Part shown: in pieces, positions 37,091 to 46,830 of the stretch
Layout: each line of letters opens with the position of its first letter
How positions within the stretch are numbered: the first letter of the stretch is position 1
Assembly (NCBI RefSeq): GCF_018917145.1
Contig: NZ_JAHLOD010000013.1
Location: 1-64,000, forward strand
Reading direction: 5' to 3'
DNA length: 64,000 nt
Source: Clostridium bornimense
GTDB lineage: Bacteria; Bacillota; Clostridia; Clostridiales; Clostridiaceae
The notes under the pieces: model-generated
The model's input: only the letters and a program-made list of their open reading frames with translations
Databases searched by the model: none
Told to the model about the DNA's origin: nothing
Translations under genes and position numbers: made by a program

Positions 37091-37831
37091 TTACATATTT
37101 CCAATTTCATGATATAGTTGTATCATTTCATCAACAGGTCCTTCTATCATTTCTCCACCTTTTTTTATAAATAGAACTCTGTCACATATCATTTTTATAG
37201 CATTCATATCATGCGATACAAATAATATAGTTTTTTGTTGTTTTTTAAATTCAAGTATTTTATTAATACATTTCTTTTGGAATGCTTCATCTCCAACTGC
37301 TAATACCTCATCTATAACAAGTATTTCTGGATCTACATGAATTGCTACAGAAAAAGCTAATCTCATATACATTCCTGATGAGTAGTTTTTTACAGCTGTA
37401 TCCATGAATTGACCTACTTCTGAAAACTCTACTATAGAATCATATTTCTTACTTACTTCTTCCTTACTAAGTCCTAATATAGAACCATATAAGTATACAT
37501 TTTCTCGTCCTGTCAAATCTGGTTGAAATCCTGCCCCTACTTCTAATAACGATGATACTTTACCATTAATAATAATCTCACCACTATCAGGATATAATAT
37601 TTTCGTTACTAATTTTAATGTTGTACTTTTCCCCGTACCATTTTGACCAATTATTCCAACTGTTTCTCCTTTATTAACATCAAAAGATGCATTCTTTAAT
37701 ACTTGGTATTTTTGAATTTCCAACTTATTTCTTCTTAATAAAAAATTTATTACCTTCTCTTTTATTGAGTAACTCTTATTTTGATATATATTAAAGGACT
37801 TACTTACATTTTTAAATTCAATAACTGCCAT
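37091..37831 (-). CDS. Polysaccharide ABC exporter, ATP-binding subunit (Wzt/TagH-like)
   Basis: This 246-residue ATPase has Walker A GQNGTGKST, signature NYSSGMYMRLAFSVA, Walker B ILVIDEVLAVGD and the switch histidine SHDMNAI. LEVGAGFQPDLTGRENVYLYG is characteristic of polysaccharide and teichoic-acid exporters. It lacks the C-terminal sugar-recognition domain of long Wzt proteins. It pairs with the permease 18 bases upstream. Confidence 0.93.
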   Translation of the reverse strand: MAVIEFKNVSKSFNIYQNKSYSIKEKVINFLLRRNKLEIQKYQVLKNASFDVNKGETVGIIGQNGTGKSTTLKLVTKILYPDSGEIIINGKVSSLLEVGAGFQPDLTGRENVYLYGSILGLSKEEVSKKYDSIVEFSEVGQFMDTAVKNYSSGMYMRLAFSVAIHVDPEILVIDEVLAVGDEAFQKKCINKILEFKKQQKTILFVSHDMNAIKMICDRVLFIKKGGEMIEGPVDEMIQLYHEIGNM

Positions 37832-37849
37832 TGTTTATCACCTTCTTTA

Positions 37850-38632
37850 CTATATTTCCTCTGCAAATCTTCTTTGAAGTTTATTAAATACTTTAAAGCC
37901 AATCCATAAAAATACAAATGCAACTACTGCTAAGGCTAAAACAACTTTTACACTTGGAAAATTATTTTCATAAAGACACGCTCTTATAGAATTTAAGACT
38001 AGTGTCATTGGATTTAAATACATTAAAGGTCTTATCTTTGCTGGTATAAGATCCATTTGATAAATAACTGGAGTTAAATATATCCAAGCCATAAATGCTA
38101 CTTCAACAAAATGAGACACATCTCTATATATAACATTTAAACTACTTAAAATTAATGTTAATCCTGTAGTAAATATTAGAAATAAAAATAACACTACAGG
38201 AAATGCAATTAGCGGAATACCAATTGGTATTTTAGCAATAAATATACCTATAAATAGTATAATTAGTGTTATCAAATAATTTACAAAGCTAGATAAGACA
38301 ATTGACAAAGGTATTATTTCTCTTGGAAAATATACTTTTTTTATTAATTGAGCATTATTTACTATTGATTGTGTTCCACCCATTATAGCTGTCTGAAATG
38401 TTGTCCAAGGTAGTAAACCCGATAATATAAAAATAGGATAATTAGGATCTGGATTTTTAAAAATAACTTTAAAAGCAAATGTATAAACCATCATCATAAT
38501 TAATGGATTAAAAAAAGACCATACAAATCCTATTGCTGAATTCTTATATTTTAACTTCAATTCTTTAGAAGTTAAGTTCTTTAATAATTCTTTCGACTGC
38601 ATTATTTCTTTTATTCTTTCAACCAAAATCAT
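37850..38632 (-). CDS. Polysaccharide ABC exporter, permease subunit (Wzm/TagG-like)
   Basis: This roughly 260-residue protein has six membrane segments and ABC-2 polysaccharide-export features: LTSKELKLKYKNSAIGFVWSFFNPL near the start and YLTPVIYQMDLIP and YLNPMTLVLNSIRACLY toward the end. It should carry the undecaprenyl-linked glycan to the outer face. The exact start is uncertain: GTG, ATG and TTG lie within twelve bases after AAAGGG, and the ATG is given here. Confidence 0.92.
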   Translation of the reverse strand: MILVERIKEIMQSKELLKNLTSKELKLKYKNSAIGFVWSFFNPLIMMMVYTFAFKVIFKNPDPNYPIFILSGLLPWTTFQTAIMGGTQSIVNNAQLIKKVYFPREIIPLSIVLSSFVNYLITLIILFIGIFIAKIPIGIPLIAFPVVLFLFLIFTTGLTLILSSLNVIYRDVSHFVEVAFMAWIYLTPVIYQMDLIPAKIRPLMYLNPMTLVLNSIRACLYENNFPSVKVVLALAVVAFVFLWIGFKVFNKLQRRFAEEI

Positions 38633-38682
38633 CACCCTTTCTATATAGATTATATCCTTATTTAATCATATAAAACATACTC

Positions 38683-38715
38683 AAAAGACTAACAAATAGC
38701 TTTTGTTAGTCTTTT
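38683..38715 (-). terminator. Hairpin after rfbC
   Basis: AAAAGACTAACAAA (38683-38696) pairs with TTTGTTAGTCTTTT (38702-38715) with a five-base loop. It separates the rfbABC genes from the ABC transporter genes; the T tract is short, so read-through is likely. Confidence 0.7.
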
Positions 38716-38724
38716 AAATCTTAT

Positions 38725-39282
38725 TTAAAACTCTATTTTACTATCTTTAAATAAAGGCCACTTTTTATCTTTTTCTGATAATAATACTTCATCAATTCCT
38801 TCTAATGGCCATTGTACTGCTACATCTGGATCATTCCAAATTATACCCATTTCGAATTCTGGATGATAGAAATCTGTACATTTGTATGTAAATTCTGCTT
38901 CTTCAGATAATACTACAAACCCATGAGCAAATCCCTCTGGAATATAGAATTGTTTCTTATTTTCTTCACTTAATACAACCCCTACATATTTACCATATGT
39001 TGGAGAGTTCTTTCTTAAATCCACAGCAACGTCATAAACTTCACCTTTTATAACTCTTACAAGTTTACCTTGAGTATGTTCAGTTTGAAGATGTAATCCT
39101 CTTAAAACACCTTTTTTAGACTTTGATTGATTATCTTGAACAAATTTCATATCAAGTCCAGCTGCTGCAAATTCTTCATAATTATAAGTTTCCATAAAGT
39201 ATCCTCTGTTATCACCGAATACTGTAGGCTCGATTATATAAACATCTTTAATTTCAGTTTCTATAAAATTAAATTTTCCCAT
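38725..39282 (-). CDS. rfbC: dTDP-4-dehydrorhamnose 3,5-epimerase
   Basis: This 185-residue cupin epimerase carries FGDNRGYFMETYN, QDNQSKSKKGVLRGLHLQ with the catalytic histidine, GEVYDVAVDLR, and IPEGFAHGF. It makes the third step toward dTDP-L-rhamnose. It lies 18 bases behind rfbB. Confidence 0.96.
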   Translation of the reverse strand: MGKFNFIETEIKDVYIIEPTVFGDNRGYFMETYNYEEFAAAGLDMKFVQDNQSKSKKGVLRGLHLQTEHTQGKLVRVIKGEVYDVAVDLRKNSPTYGKYVGVVLSEENKKQFYIPEGFAHGFVVLSEEAEFTYKCTDFYHPEFEMGIIWNDPDVAVQWPLEGIDEVLLSEKDKKWPLFKDSKIEF

Positions 39283-39300
39283 TAAAATTCACCCTAACTT

Positions 39301-40356
39301 TTATTTATTACTATACATTTTATTGTAATAGTTTTGATATTCTCCTGAAGTAACATTTTTCATCCAATCCATATTATCTAAATACCACTTAATTGTAAGC
39401 TTTATTCCTTCTTCATATGGAGTTTCTGGATACCAACCTAATTCTTCTTTTATCTTAGTTGGATCTATACCATATCTTCTGTCATGACCCTTTCTATCTT
39501 CTACAAATGTCATTAATGTTTCATTTACTGATTCATCTACATTATCATGAATATATTCAATTATAGTTTTAACTATATGGATATTTGTTCTTTCATTATG
39601 ACCACCAACATTGTAAACTTCACCTAGTCTACCATTTCTTATAACCATATCTATAGCTTTACAGTGATCTTCAACATATAACCAGTCTCTTACATTTAAT
39701 CCATCTCCGTATATTGGAAGTGGTTTTTTATTTAAACAGTTATTAATAACTAATGGTATAAGCTTTTCTGGGAATTGGTATGGACCATAGTTATTTGAAC
39801 ATCTTGTTATATTTATTGGCATTTTATAAGTTTCTCCATATGCCTTAACCATTAAATCTCCACCAGCTTTTGATGATGAATATGGTGAGTTTGGATCAAG
39901 TGGAGTAGTTTCCATGAAATATCCCGTTTCTCCTAATGAACCATAAACTTCATCAGTTGATACTTGAAGATATTTTACTCCTTCCTTCCATCCGTCTTCT
40001 GTTTCCCAAGCTTTCTTAGCTGCATTTAATAAAGTAACAGTTCCAAGTACATTTGTCTTAGCAAAAACTTCTGGCTCCTTTATACTTCTATCAACATGTG
40101 ATTCTGCTGCAAAGTTTACAACATAATCAATTGTAAATTCGTTAAATAAAGCTTCTACTGCTTCTGCATCACAGATATCCACTTGTCTGAATATGTGATT
40201 TGGATTATTTTCAACATCTTTTAAGTTTTCTAAATTACCTGCATAAGTTAATTTATCAATGTTTACTATTCTTACATCATCATATTTTTTTAACATGTAA
40301 AGTACAAAATTTGAGCCTATGAATCCAGCTCCTCCAGTTACTAAATAAGTCTTCAT
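39301..40356 (-). CDS. rfbB: dTDP-glucose 4,6-dehydratase
   Basis: This 351-residue short-chain dehydrogenase-type enzyme has the NAD-binding GGAGFIGSNF, the STDEVYGSLGE catalytic segment and YSSSKAGGD with the active tyrosine and lysine. It converts dTDP-glucose to the 4-keto-6-deoxy sugar. GGAGG precedes the ATG. Confidence 0.97.
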   Translation of the reverse strand: MKTYLVTGGAGFIGSNFVLYMLKKYDDVRIVNIDKLTYAGNLENLKDVENNPNHIFRQVDICDAEAVEALFNEFTIDYVVNFAAESHVDRSIKEPEVFAKTNVLGTVTLLNAAKKAWETEDGWKEGVKYLQVSTDEVYGSLGETGYFMETTPLDPNSPYSSSKAGGDLMVKAYGETYKMPINITRCSNNYGPYQFPEKLIPLVINNCLNKKPLPIYGDGLNVRDWLYVEDHCKAIDMVIRNGRLGEVYNVGGHNERTNIHIVKTIIEYIHDNVDESVNETLMTFVEDRKGHDRRYGIDPTKIKEELGWYPETPYEEGIKLTIKWYLDNMDWMKNVTSGEYQNYYNKMYSNK

Positions 40357-40373
40357 ATATTTCCTCCTAAATA

Positions 40374-41240
40374 TTACTCTTCTGATATACTTTTTAAATA
40401 CTTACCATAATTAGTCTTCATTAATGGTTCCGCAAGAACTAATAATTCTTCTTTGCTTATCCATCCATTTCTATATGCAATCTCTTCAAGTGAAGCGATA
40501 TATGTTCCTTGAGTACTTTGAACTGCTTCTACAAAGTTTGATGCTTTAAGCATTGATTCATGAGTACCTGTATCGAGCCAAGCCATTCCTCTTCCAAAAC
40601 AATTTACCTTTAAAGTTTTCTCTTCCATATAAACCTTATTTAAATCAGTAATTTCAAGTTCACCTCTTGGTGATGGTTTTAATGATTTAGCTTTTTCTAC
40701 AACAGAATTATCATAGAAATATAATCCTGGTACAGCATAATGTGATTTTGGATTTTCTGGTTTCTCTTCTAATGAAATAACTGTATCATCTTCATCAAAT
40801 TCTACAACACCAAAAGCTCTTGGATCTTGAACATAATATCCAAATATTTCTGCTCCTTTTTCTAATGATGCTGCTTTTTGTAAGTGCTTAGAAAAGCTTT
40901 GTCCCCAGAATATATTATCTCCTAAGATCATAGCAACATTATCGTCACCAATAAATTCTTCACCTATGATAAATGCTTCTGCTAATCCATTTGGCTTTTC
41001 TTGAAGAGCATATTCTATATTTAGTCCATATTGATTACCATTTCCAAACAATTGTTTAAATAGTGGTAAATCTCTTTCTGTTGAAATGATTAATATATCT
41101 TTTATTCCAGCTAACATAAGCACAGACATTGGATAATAAATCATTGGCTTATCATATATAGGAACTAATTGTTTTGATATCGCTTTTGTAACAGGGTATA
41201 ATCTAGTCCCTGATCCACCTGCTAAGATAATCCCTTTCAT
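40374..41240 (-). CDS. rfbA: Glucose-1-phosphate thymidylyltransferase
   Basis: This 288-residue nucleotidyltransferase begins [15 protein letters not shown] and has [20 protein letters not shown] and [17 protein letters not shown]. It makes dTDP-glucose, the first step of the rhamnose pathway. It lies between glmM and rfbB, 17 bases from the latter. Confidence 0.97.
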   Translation of the reverse strand: MKGIILAGGSGTRLYPVTKAISKQLVPIYDKPMIYYPMSVLMLAGIKDILIISTERDLPLFKQLFGNGNQYGLNIEYALQEKPNGLAEAFIIGEEFIGDDNVAMILGDNIFWGQSFSKHLQKAASLEKGAEIFGYYVQDPRAFGVVEFDEDDTVISLEEKPENPKSHYAVPGLYFYDNSVVEKAKSLKPSPRGELEITDLNKVYMEEKTLKVNCFGRGMAWLDTGTHESMLKASNFVEAVQSTQGTYIASLEEIAYRNGWISKEELLVLAEPLMKTNYGKYLKSISEE

Positions 41241-41315
41241 CGTTTCTCTCCTTTTGAATCTCTCTTATTTTACACATATATTTTAATACTTTAATATAAA
41301 AGTGTCATTACTATT

Positions 41316-42665
41316 CTAATTATTAGCCTTTTCATATATTAATTTAGCTAAAGCTTTAGCTAAGCTATTAATTTCTTCTTGATCTTCACCTTCAAGCATA
41401 ACTCTTACTAATGGCTCTGTTCCTGAAGGTCTTATAAGAACTCTACCTTTTCCATCTAATATTTCTTCAATTTTATTTATTTCTGATACAATCTCTTCAT
41501 CAACTAAATAAATATCTTTTTTATCATTTGGTATAACAGCATTTTCTAAAACTTGTGGTAATGCGGTTACTATATTAGATAACTCTTTTAATGTCTTGTT
41601 GCTTTCTTTAACAATTTCACACAATTTAACTGCTGTTAATAATCCATCTCCTGTAGAATTATAATCTAAGAATATAATATGACCTGATTGTTCTCCGCCT
41701 AAATTATATCCTCTTTTTATCATTTCTTCAAGAACATATCTATCTCCAACTTTAGTCTTTACTGTATTAATCTCTTCTTTATCTAATCCTAAGAAAAGAC
41801 CCATATTACTCATTACAGTAGTAACTAAAGTATTTTCAACTAATTTTCCTTTTGATTTAAGATATTTAGCAAATACAGCCATTATCTTGTCTCCATCAAC
41901 TAAATTACCTTCATTATCCACTGCTAAGCATCTATCTGCATCACCATCAAAGGCTAATCCTAAATCACAGCCCTTTTTAACTACATAATCCATTAGTTCT
42001 TCCATATGTGTAGATCCACACTTTTTGTTTATATTAACACCATCCGGATTATCATTAATAACATAAACTTCTGCTTTTAAATCTCTAAATGCTTTAACAG
42101 CTGCTTTATATGCAGCTCCATTTGCACAATCTAAAGCAATCTTTAATCCATCTAACTTAACATCTACTGCACTTTTTATATATTTTACATATTGCTCTAC
42201 AGCAGTTTCGTCTTCAATCTTTCTTCCTACATCTCCTGAAACAGGTGATGGAACTTCTTCTAAGTTATTTTCAATTACATATTGAATTCTATCTTCTATC
42301 TCATCTTTTAGTTTATAACCTTTACTATCAAAAAACTTAATTCCATTATATTCAACAGGATTATGTGATGCTGAAATCATTACTCCGGCATCTGCATTAT
42401 ATTTTCTTGTTAAATATGCAATAGCTGGTGTTGGTACAATTCCTACGCAGACAGCCTCTGCTCCAACTGATAATATTCCAGAAACTAATGCACACTCTAA
42501 CATTTGACCTGAAATTCTTGTATCCATCCCTACTAAAATCTTTGGTTTATGAGTTCCTTCTGTTAAAACGTATGCTCCAGCTCTTCCAAGCTTAAAAGCT
42601 AATTCTGGTGTAAGTTCTGTATTCGCTACCCCTCTTACTCCATCTGTCCCAAACATCCTACTCAT
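41316..42665 (-). CDS. glmM: Phosphoglucosamine mutase
   Basis: This 449-residue enzyme converts glucosamine-6-phosphate to glucosamine-1-phosphate for UDP-GlcNAc and the cell wall. Signatures are FGTDGVRG, the phosphoserine loop [13 protein letters not shown], the metal site FDGDADRCL and [12 protein letters not shown]. In Bacillus it follows cdaA-cdaR; here ptb-buk and an oxidoreductase lie between. A promoter about 135 bases upstream suggests its own transcription unit, continuing into rfbA. Confidence 0.97.
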   Translation of the reverse strand: MSRMFGTDGVRGVANTELTPELAFKLGRAGAYVLTEGTHKPKILVGMDTRISGQMLECALVSGILSVGAEAVCVGIVPTPAIAYLTRKYNADAGVMISASHNPVEYNGIKFFDSKGYKLKDEIEDRIQYVIENNLEEVPSPVSGDVGRKIEDETAVEQYVKYIKSAVDVKLDGLKIALDCANGAAYKAAVKAFRDLKAEVYVINDNPDGVNINKKCGSTHMEELMDYVVKKGCDLGLAFDGDADRCLAVDNEGNLVDGDKIMAVFAKYLKSKGKLVENTLVTTVMSNMGLFLGLDKEEINTVKTKVGDRYVLEEMIKRGYNLGGEQSGHIIFLDYNSTGDGLLTAVKLCEIVKESNKTLKELSNIVTALPQVLENAVIPNDKKDIYLVDEEIVSEINKIEEILDGKGRVLIRPSGTEPLVRVMLEGEDQEEINSLAKALAKLIYEKANN

Positions 42666-42799
42666 ACTATTATCTCCTTTAAAATCTTATTACTTGCCAT
42701 TCTCTAGTATATCACTATGTTCAATATTTGAAAATAGTTCTTTACAATTTATCCTCATGATATGAAAATTATTACATTTATGGGTATCTGTGAACAATA
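42666..42799. other. Leader of glmM
   Basis: This is the predicted untranslated leader between the glmM promoter and its start codon. It is AT-rich and I see no recognised riboswitch. It is part of the 338-base gap that also holds the promoter at 42800-42828 and the buk terminator. Confidence 0.4.
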
Positions 42800-42828
42800 A
42801 TTATACACAAAAATACTGCTAATGTAAA
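42800..42828 (-). promoter_or_regulatory. Predicted sigma-A promoter of glmM
   Basis: On the minus strand TTTACA (42823-42828) and TATAAT (42800-42805) are separated by 17 bases. Confidence 0.7.
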
Positions 42829-42930
42829 TATTTCGATATATTTTATTGTTATTTTGTATATAATGCTATCTTTTTTAGTGAATTTTTAATAATATAAAAA
42901 CTTTTTAATGTTTTTATCAGTAAAATTGAA

Positions 42931-42976
42931 AAAGGACTTCACAAACAAACTTTCATTTGCTAATGTGATAGTCCTA
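42931..42976 (-). terminator. Terminator after buk
   Basis: AAGGACT(T)CACA on the left pairs with TGTGA(T)AGTCCT on the right, followed by a T/A-rich tail. The loop and inner helix resemble the terminator at 13421-13470. Confidence 0.7.
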
Positions 42977-43004
42977 TTTTATAAATTACTATTTATACTT
43001 TACA

Positions 43005-44072
43005 CTATTTATACTCTTTTGCCTTTTCTTCGCCATTTAATACTCTAAGTGCACCTTGAGCTAAGGCTAACATCTCATCTTCACCGCCATAAACTACTAC
43101 TGGTGCAATAAAAGAAACTCTTTCCTTTATCGAATTAACAACTACATCTGAGTATGCTATTCCTCCAGTTAAAATAATAGCCTCAACATTACTTTTTAAT
43201 ACTGTAGCCATTGCACCAACATCTTTTGATACTTGATATATAAAAGCATCATATATAAGCTTAGCCTTTTCATCACCTTCTGCAGAAGCCTTTAATACAT
43301 CCCTCATATCATTTGTATCAAGATATGCTACTAACCCACCTTGTCCTGTTATCTTTTTTCTTATTTCTTCTTCAGTATACTTTCCTGAGAAACACATTTT
43401 AACTAATGCTCCAGCTGGAACTCCTCCACTTCTCTCTGGTGAGAATGCACCATCTCCATCTAAGGCATTATTTACATCTACTATTCTTCCATTAGTATGT
43501 GCTCCTACAGAAACACCTCCCCCCATATGAACAACGATTACATTACAATCTTCATAGGCCTTATTTTTTTCTTTTGCATACCTTTTAGCAACAGCTTTTT
43601 GATTTAACGCATGAAATATTGAAGTCCTTGGAAGTTCTGGAACTCCTGAAATTCTTGCAACATCACTTAATTCATCTACAACTACAGGATCTACTATATA
43701 TGACTTAGCACCAACTTCTTTTGCTATTTCATCAGCTATCATAGCTCCTAAATTTGATGCATGTTCTCCTCTTGCAGCTTTTTTTATATCATCTAACATC
43801 TTTTCATTTACTGTATAAGTTCCACCCTCTATAGGTTTCAAAAGTCCGCCTCTACCTACGATTGCATCAAAATCTTTTATGTCCATCCCTTTTGATTTTA
43901 ATACATCTAAGATAACTGCTTTTCTAAAATCCTTCTGATCACATACTGTAGCGTATTTACCTATTTCTTCAGATGAATGTCTTAAAGTTTCATCTAGTAT
44001 CTGATTCTCATCTTCAAAAACCCCAATTTTTGTTGAAGTTGAACCTGGATTTATTATTAATAACTTTTTCAC
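43005..44072 (-). CDS. buk: Butyrate kinase
   Basis: This 355-residue acetokinase-family enzyme transfers phosphate from butyryl phosphate to ADP, giving butyrate and ATP, the energy-yielding end of butyrate fermentation. Signatures are [35 protein letters not shown] and [14 protein letters not shown]. The start is the GTG of [10 protein letters not shown], ten bases behind GGGGG, matching the length of the C. acetobutylicum enzyme; a TTG nine bases upstream is too close to the ribosome site. It lies 24 bases behind ptb. Confidence 0.96.
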   Translation of the reverse strand: MKKLLIINPGSTSTKIGVFEDENQILDETLRHSSEEIGKYATVCDQKDFRKAVILDVLKSKGMDIKDFDAIVGRGGLLKPIEGGTYTVNEKMLDDIKKAARGEHASNLGAMIADEIAKEVGAKSYIVDPVVVDELSDVARISGVPELPRTSIFHALNQKAVAKRYAKEKNKAYEDCNVIVVHMGGGVSVGAHTNGRIVDVNNALDGDGAFSPERSGGVPAGALVKMCFSGKYTEEEIRKKITGQGGLVAYLDTNDMRDVLKASAEGDEKAKLIYDAFIYQVSKDVGAMATVLKSNVEAIILTGGIAYSDVVVNSIKERVSFIAPVVVYGGEDEMLALAQGALRVLNGEEKAKEYK

Positions 44073-44096
44073 TTTGAACAATCCCCCTATTTTTTA

Positions 44097-45011
44097 TTAG
44101 TTTTCTTTCCCGTGACTTGATACTAATGATGCTAACGCAATAGAATACATTTTTGTTTCTGAACTATCAGCTCTTGATGTTAATACTACTGGTGCAGATG
44201 TCCCCACTAAAATGCATCCATTTTTACTGTCAGTAGTATATGTTAACGTTTTATACATTATGTTACCAGCTTCTATATTTGGTAAAAGTAATATATCTGC
44301 TTTTCCCGCTACTGGTCCTGTTACCCCTTTATGATGAGCTGCTTCTTCAGATATAGCATTATCTAACGCAAATGGTCCATCTACTATACACCCTTCAAAT
44401 TTCCCTTCTTTGTACATTTCAGCTAATGCATTAGCCTCTACTGTATTAGGCATATTTTTATTTACTACTTCAACAGCACATACTGCAGCAACCTTTGGTT
44501 CTTCAATTCCAACAGCATGAGCAACTTTTGCTGCATTATTTATTATCTTAACTTTATCCTCTAATGTAGGAAATACGTTAAATGCAACATCTGTCAAAAA
44601 TAGTAATCTGTCAAACTTCTCTGTTTCAAATATAGCTACATGTGACATTAGATTCCCTGTTCTAAGTCCAACTTCTTTATTTAATACACTTTTTAGGAAA
44701 GTTTTAGTATCAACTAACCCTTTCATAAGCATATCAGCTTTTCCTGATGAAACTATCTCTACAGCTTTTAATGTAGCTTCATGAACATCTTTAATATCAA
44801 CAATTTCAAAGCCACTTAAATCCATATTTATGGTATCTGCCACCTTTTCTATTTCATCCTTATCCCCTACTAATATTGCATCAGCTATCCCATTTTCCTT
44901 TGCTTCTTTTACAGCTTGCAATACTGGTTCATCCTGCGCTACTGCTACAGAAAGTTTTCTTAAACTTTTACTCTTAACCTTTGCGATTATTTCATCAAAA
45001 CTGTTAATCAT
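44097..45011 (-). CDS. ptb: Phosphate butyryltransferase
   Basis: This 304-residue enzyme exchanges CoA for phosphate on butyryl-CoA. It begins MINSFDEIIAKVK and has AVAQDEPVLQAV, LMKGLVDTKTFLKSVLN, FLTDVAFNVFPTLEDK and the late LLLPNIEAGNIMYK, typical of phosphotransacylases. The ATG is preferred over an upstream in-frame TTG because of AAGGGG spacing and homology. A Rex-type operator overlaps the promoter region upstream. Confidence 0.96.
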   Translation of the reverse strand: MINSFDEIIAKVKSKSLRKLSVAVAQDEPVLQAVKEAKENGIADAILVGDKDEIEKVADTINMDLSGFEIVDIKDVHEATLKAVEIVSSGKADMLMKGLVDTKTFLKSVLNKEVGLRTGNLMSHVAIFETEKFDRLLFLTDVAFNVFPTLEDKVKIINNAAKVAHAVGIEEPKVAAVCAVEVVNKNMPNTVEANALAEMYKEGKFEGCIVDGPFALDNAISEEAAHHKGVTGPVAGKADILLLPNIEAGNIMYKTLTYTTDSKNGCILVGTSAPVVLTSRADSSETKMYSIALASLVSSHGKEN

Positions 45012-45037
45012 ACCATTCAAACCCCTTTAAAATTTAT

Positions 45038-45055
45038 TTGTTACTTTTTTAACAT
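45038..45055 (-). promoter_or_regulatory. Predicted Rex (redox repressor) operator upstream of ptb-buk
   Basis: TTGTTA-CTTTTT-TAACAT matches the clostridial Rex box (TTGTTA-N6-TAACAA) in 11 of 12 fixed positions. It lies 26 bases upstream of the ptb ATG, just downstream of a TATATA/TATACT-type -10. Rex senses NADH/NAD+ and is known to control fermentation genes in clostridia. Confidence 0.7.
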
Positions 45056-45159
45056 AGTATATATATATTGTATCAAAATAATTGGTAAGAAGTTGAATTT
45101 TCAGAAAACTTTTTTCAAATATTTTCACATAATGAAAAAAATAGGCAAAGAGTTGCATA

Positions 45160-45195
45160 AATAAAAAACTGCCACACTTCATCCTGTGACAGTTT
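45160..45195 (-). terminator. Terminator after the FAD oxidoreductase gene
   Basis: AAACTGCCACA (45166-45176) pairs with TGTGACAGTTT (45185-45195) with one wobble, followed by a T run on the minus strand. It separates the cda/oxidoreductase unit from ptb-buk. Confidence 0.85.
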
Positions 45196-45228
45196 TCTAA
45201 AAACAATATTTTCAAAAATTTTGATTAT

Positions 45229-46830
45229 TTATTTTTCACTAGGTCTATATTCTTTCATTATTGATTCTGCACATTTTATACCATCTACTGCTGCTGACAT
45301 AATTCCACCAGCATAGCCTGCACCTTCGCCACAAGGATACACCCCTTGAACATTTTTACTTTGTAATACTTCATTTCTTTCTATTCTTAGTGGTGCAGAA
45401 GTTCTTGTTTCTATACCTGTAAATATAGCATCCTTTCTGCCATATCCTCTTATTTTCTTATCAAAATCAGTAATAGCTTCTTTAATGGATCCTACAACAT
45501 AATTAGGCAATGCATCTTTTAATGATGCAAATTTAAACCCAGTAGTTATTGATGGATTTACCTCCCCTAACTTTTCACTAACTTTATCATTCATAAAATC
45601 TCCTAAAGTTTGAATAGGCGCATCATAATTACTTCCACCTAACTTATATGCTAATGATTCATAATGTCTTTGAAATTTCATTCCATCTAATGGGTGACTT
45701 CCAAAATCTTTTTCCCCCACAGTTACAACTACAGCAGAATTAGCATTTTCTTTATCTCTAGCATGATAACTCATTCCATTTACAACTAGACGCTCTTCTT
45801 CAGATGAAGCCGCTACAACAACTCCTCCTGGACACATACAAAATGAGTAAACCCCTCTATTATCTTTAGTTTTATATGTTAACTTATACTCAGCAGCTTT
45901 AAGTCTTGGATGATTTGCATATATTTCTCCATATTGACTCTCGTTTATCATTAATTGAGGATGTTCAACTCTAACTCCTATAGCAAAAGGTTTAGTATTC
46001 ATTTGCATTCCCTTTTTAAATAACATTTCATACGTATCTCTTGCTGAATGTCCAATTGCAAGAATTAAATTTTCACATTTAATATCCTCACCATTTACAG
46101 TAACTGATTTTACTTTTCCATCTACTATATTTATATCCTCTAATTTTGAATTAAATCTTACTTCTCCACCTAATTCAATTATTTTTTTTCTTATATTCTT
46201 CACCACATCTTTTAGAATATCTGTACCAATATGTGGTTTCGCTAAATATAATATTTCCTTGGGAGCTCCTGAGTTAACAAACTCATTTAAAACATAATCT
46301 ATTCTTGTATCCTTAATTCTTGTAGTAAGTTTTCCATCGGAAAAAGCACCTGCTCCTCCTTCTCCAAACTGAACATTAGAATTATTATCTAACTTTCTAT
46401 TGATCCAAAAATTATTTACAGCTTTTGTTCTACTGTCTACGTCCTCTCCACGTTCTATAACTATAGGATTATATCCATTTTTAGCAAGGGTTAATGCTGC
46501 AAATAATCCGGCAGGTCCCATACCAACAACAATAGGTCTAGATTCTAAAACTCTATCTCCATATTTCACTTCATTTTCGTTATTATCACTAGATAACTTA
46601 ACATCATTACTTTTAGCTCTAGCTACTACTTTCTCTTCATTTAAGCAAGTTATCTCGATAGCATAAATAAATTTAAGACTAGATTTCTTTCTTGCATCTA
46701 AAGATTCTCTTAAAATTTTAAATGACTTTATATCCTGTTCCTTTATTCTTATCTTTTTGGCAACTTTACTTTTTAATAGGTCCTTAGATTCTTCAATATT
46801 TAATACTATATTATTTACTACGACTGACAT
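45229..46830 (-). CDS. FAD-dependent NAD(P)/FAD oxidoreductase (COG2509-like)
   Basis: This 533-residue protein has a small N-terminal domain (1-90) before a dinucleotide-binding motif (VGMGPAGLFAALTLA), GEGGAGAFSDGKL, the strand ILAIGHSARDTYEML and a late GEGAGYAGGIMSAAVDGI. It belongs to a widespread group of uncharacterised FAD dehydrogenases linked to housekeeping genes in Firmicutes. It overlaps the cdaR stop by one base (TAATG) and is cotranscribed with cdaA-cdaR. Confidence 0.88.
   Translation of the reverse strand: MSVVVNNIVLNIEESKDLLKSKVAKKIRIKEQDIKSFKILRESLDARKKSSLKFIYAIEITCLNEEKVVARAKSNDVKLSSDNNENEVKYGDRVLESRPIVVGMGPAGLFAALTLAKNGYNPIVIERGEDVDSRTKAVNNFWINRKLDNNSNVQFGEGGAGAFSDGKLTTRIKDTRIDYVLNEFVNSGAPKEILYLAKPHIGTDILKDVVKNIRKKIIELGGEVRFNSKLEDINIVDGKVKSVTVNGEDIKCENLILAIGHSARDTYEMLFKKGMQMNTKPFAIGVRVEHPQLMINESQYGEIYANHPRLKAAEYKLTYKTKDNRGVYSFCMCPGGVVVAASSEEERLVVNGMSYHARDKENANSAVVVTVGEKDFGSHPLDGMKFQRHYESLAYKLGGSNYDAPIQTLGDFMNDKVSEKLGEVNPSITTGFKFASLKDALPNYVVGSIKEAITDFDKKIRGYGRKDAIFTGIETRTSAPLRIERNEVLQSKNVQGVYPCGEGAGYAGGIMSAAVDGIKCAESIMKEYRPSEK

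Noticed and set aside
45027-45215. 62-codon minus-strand frame upstream of ptb
   Set aside because: It spans the oxidoreductase terminator, the ptb promoter and the Rex box, and its sequence is low-complexity AT-rich translation.
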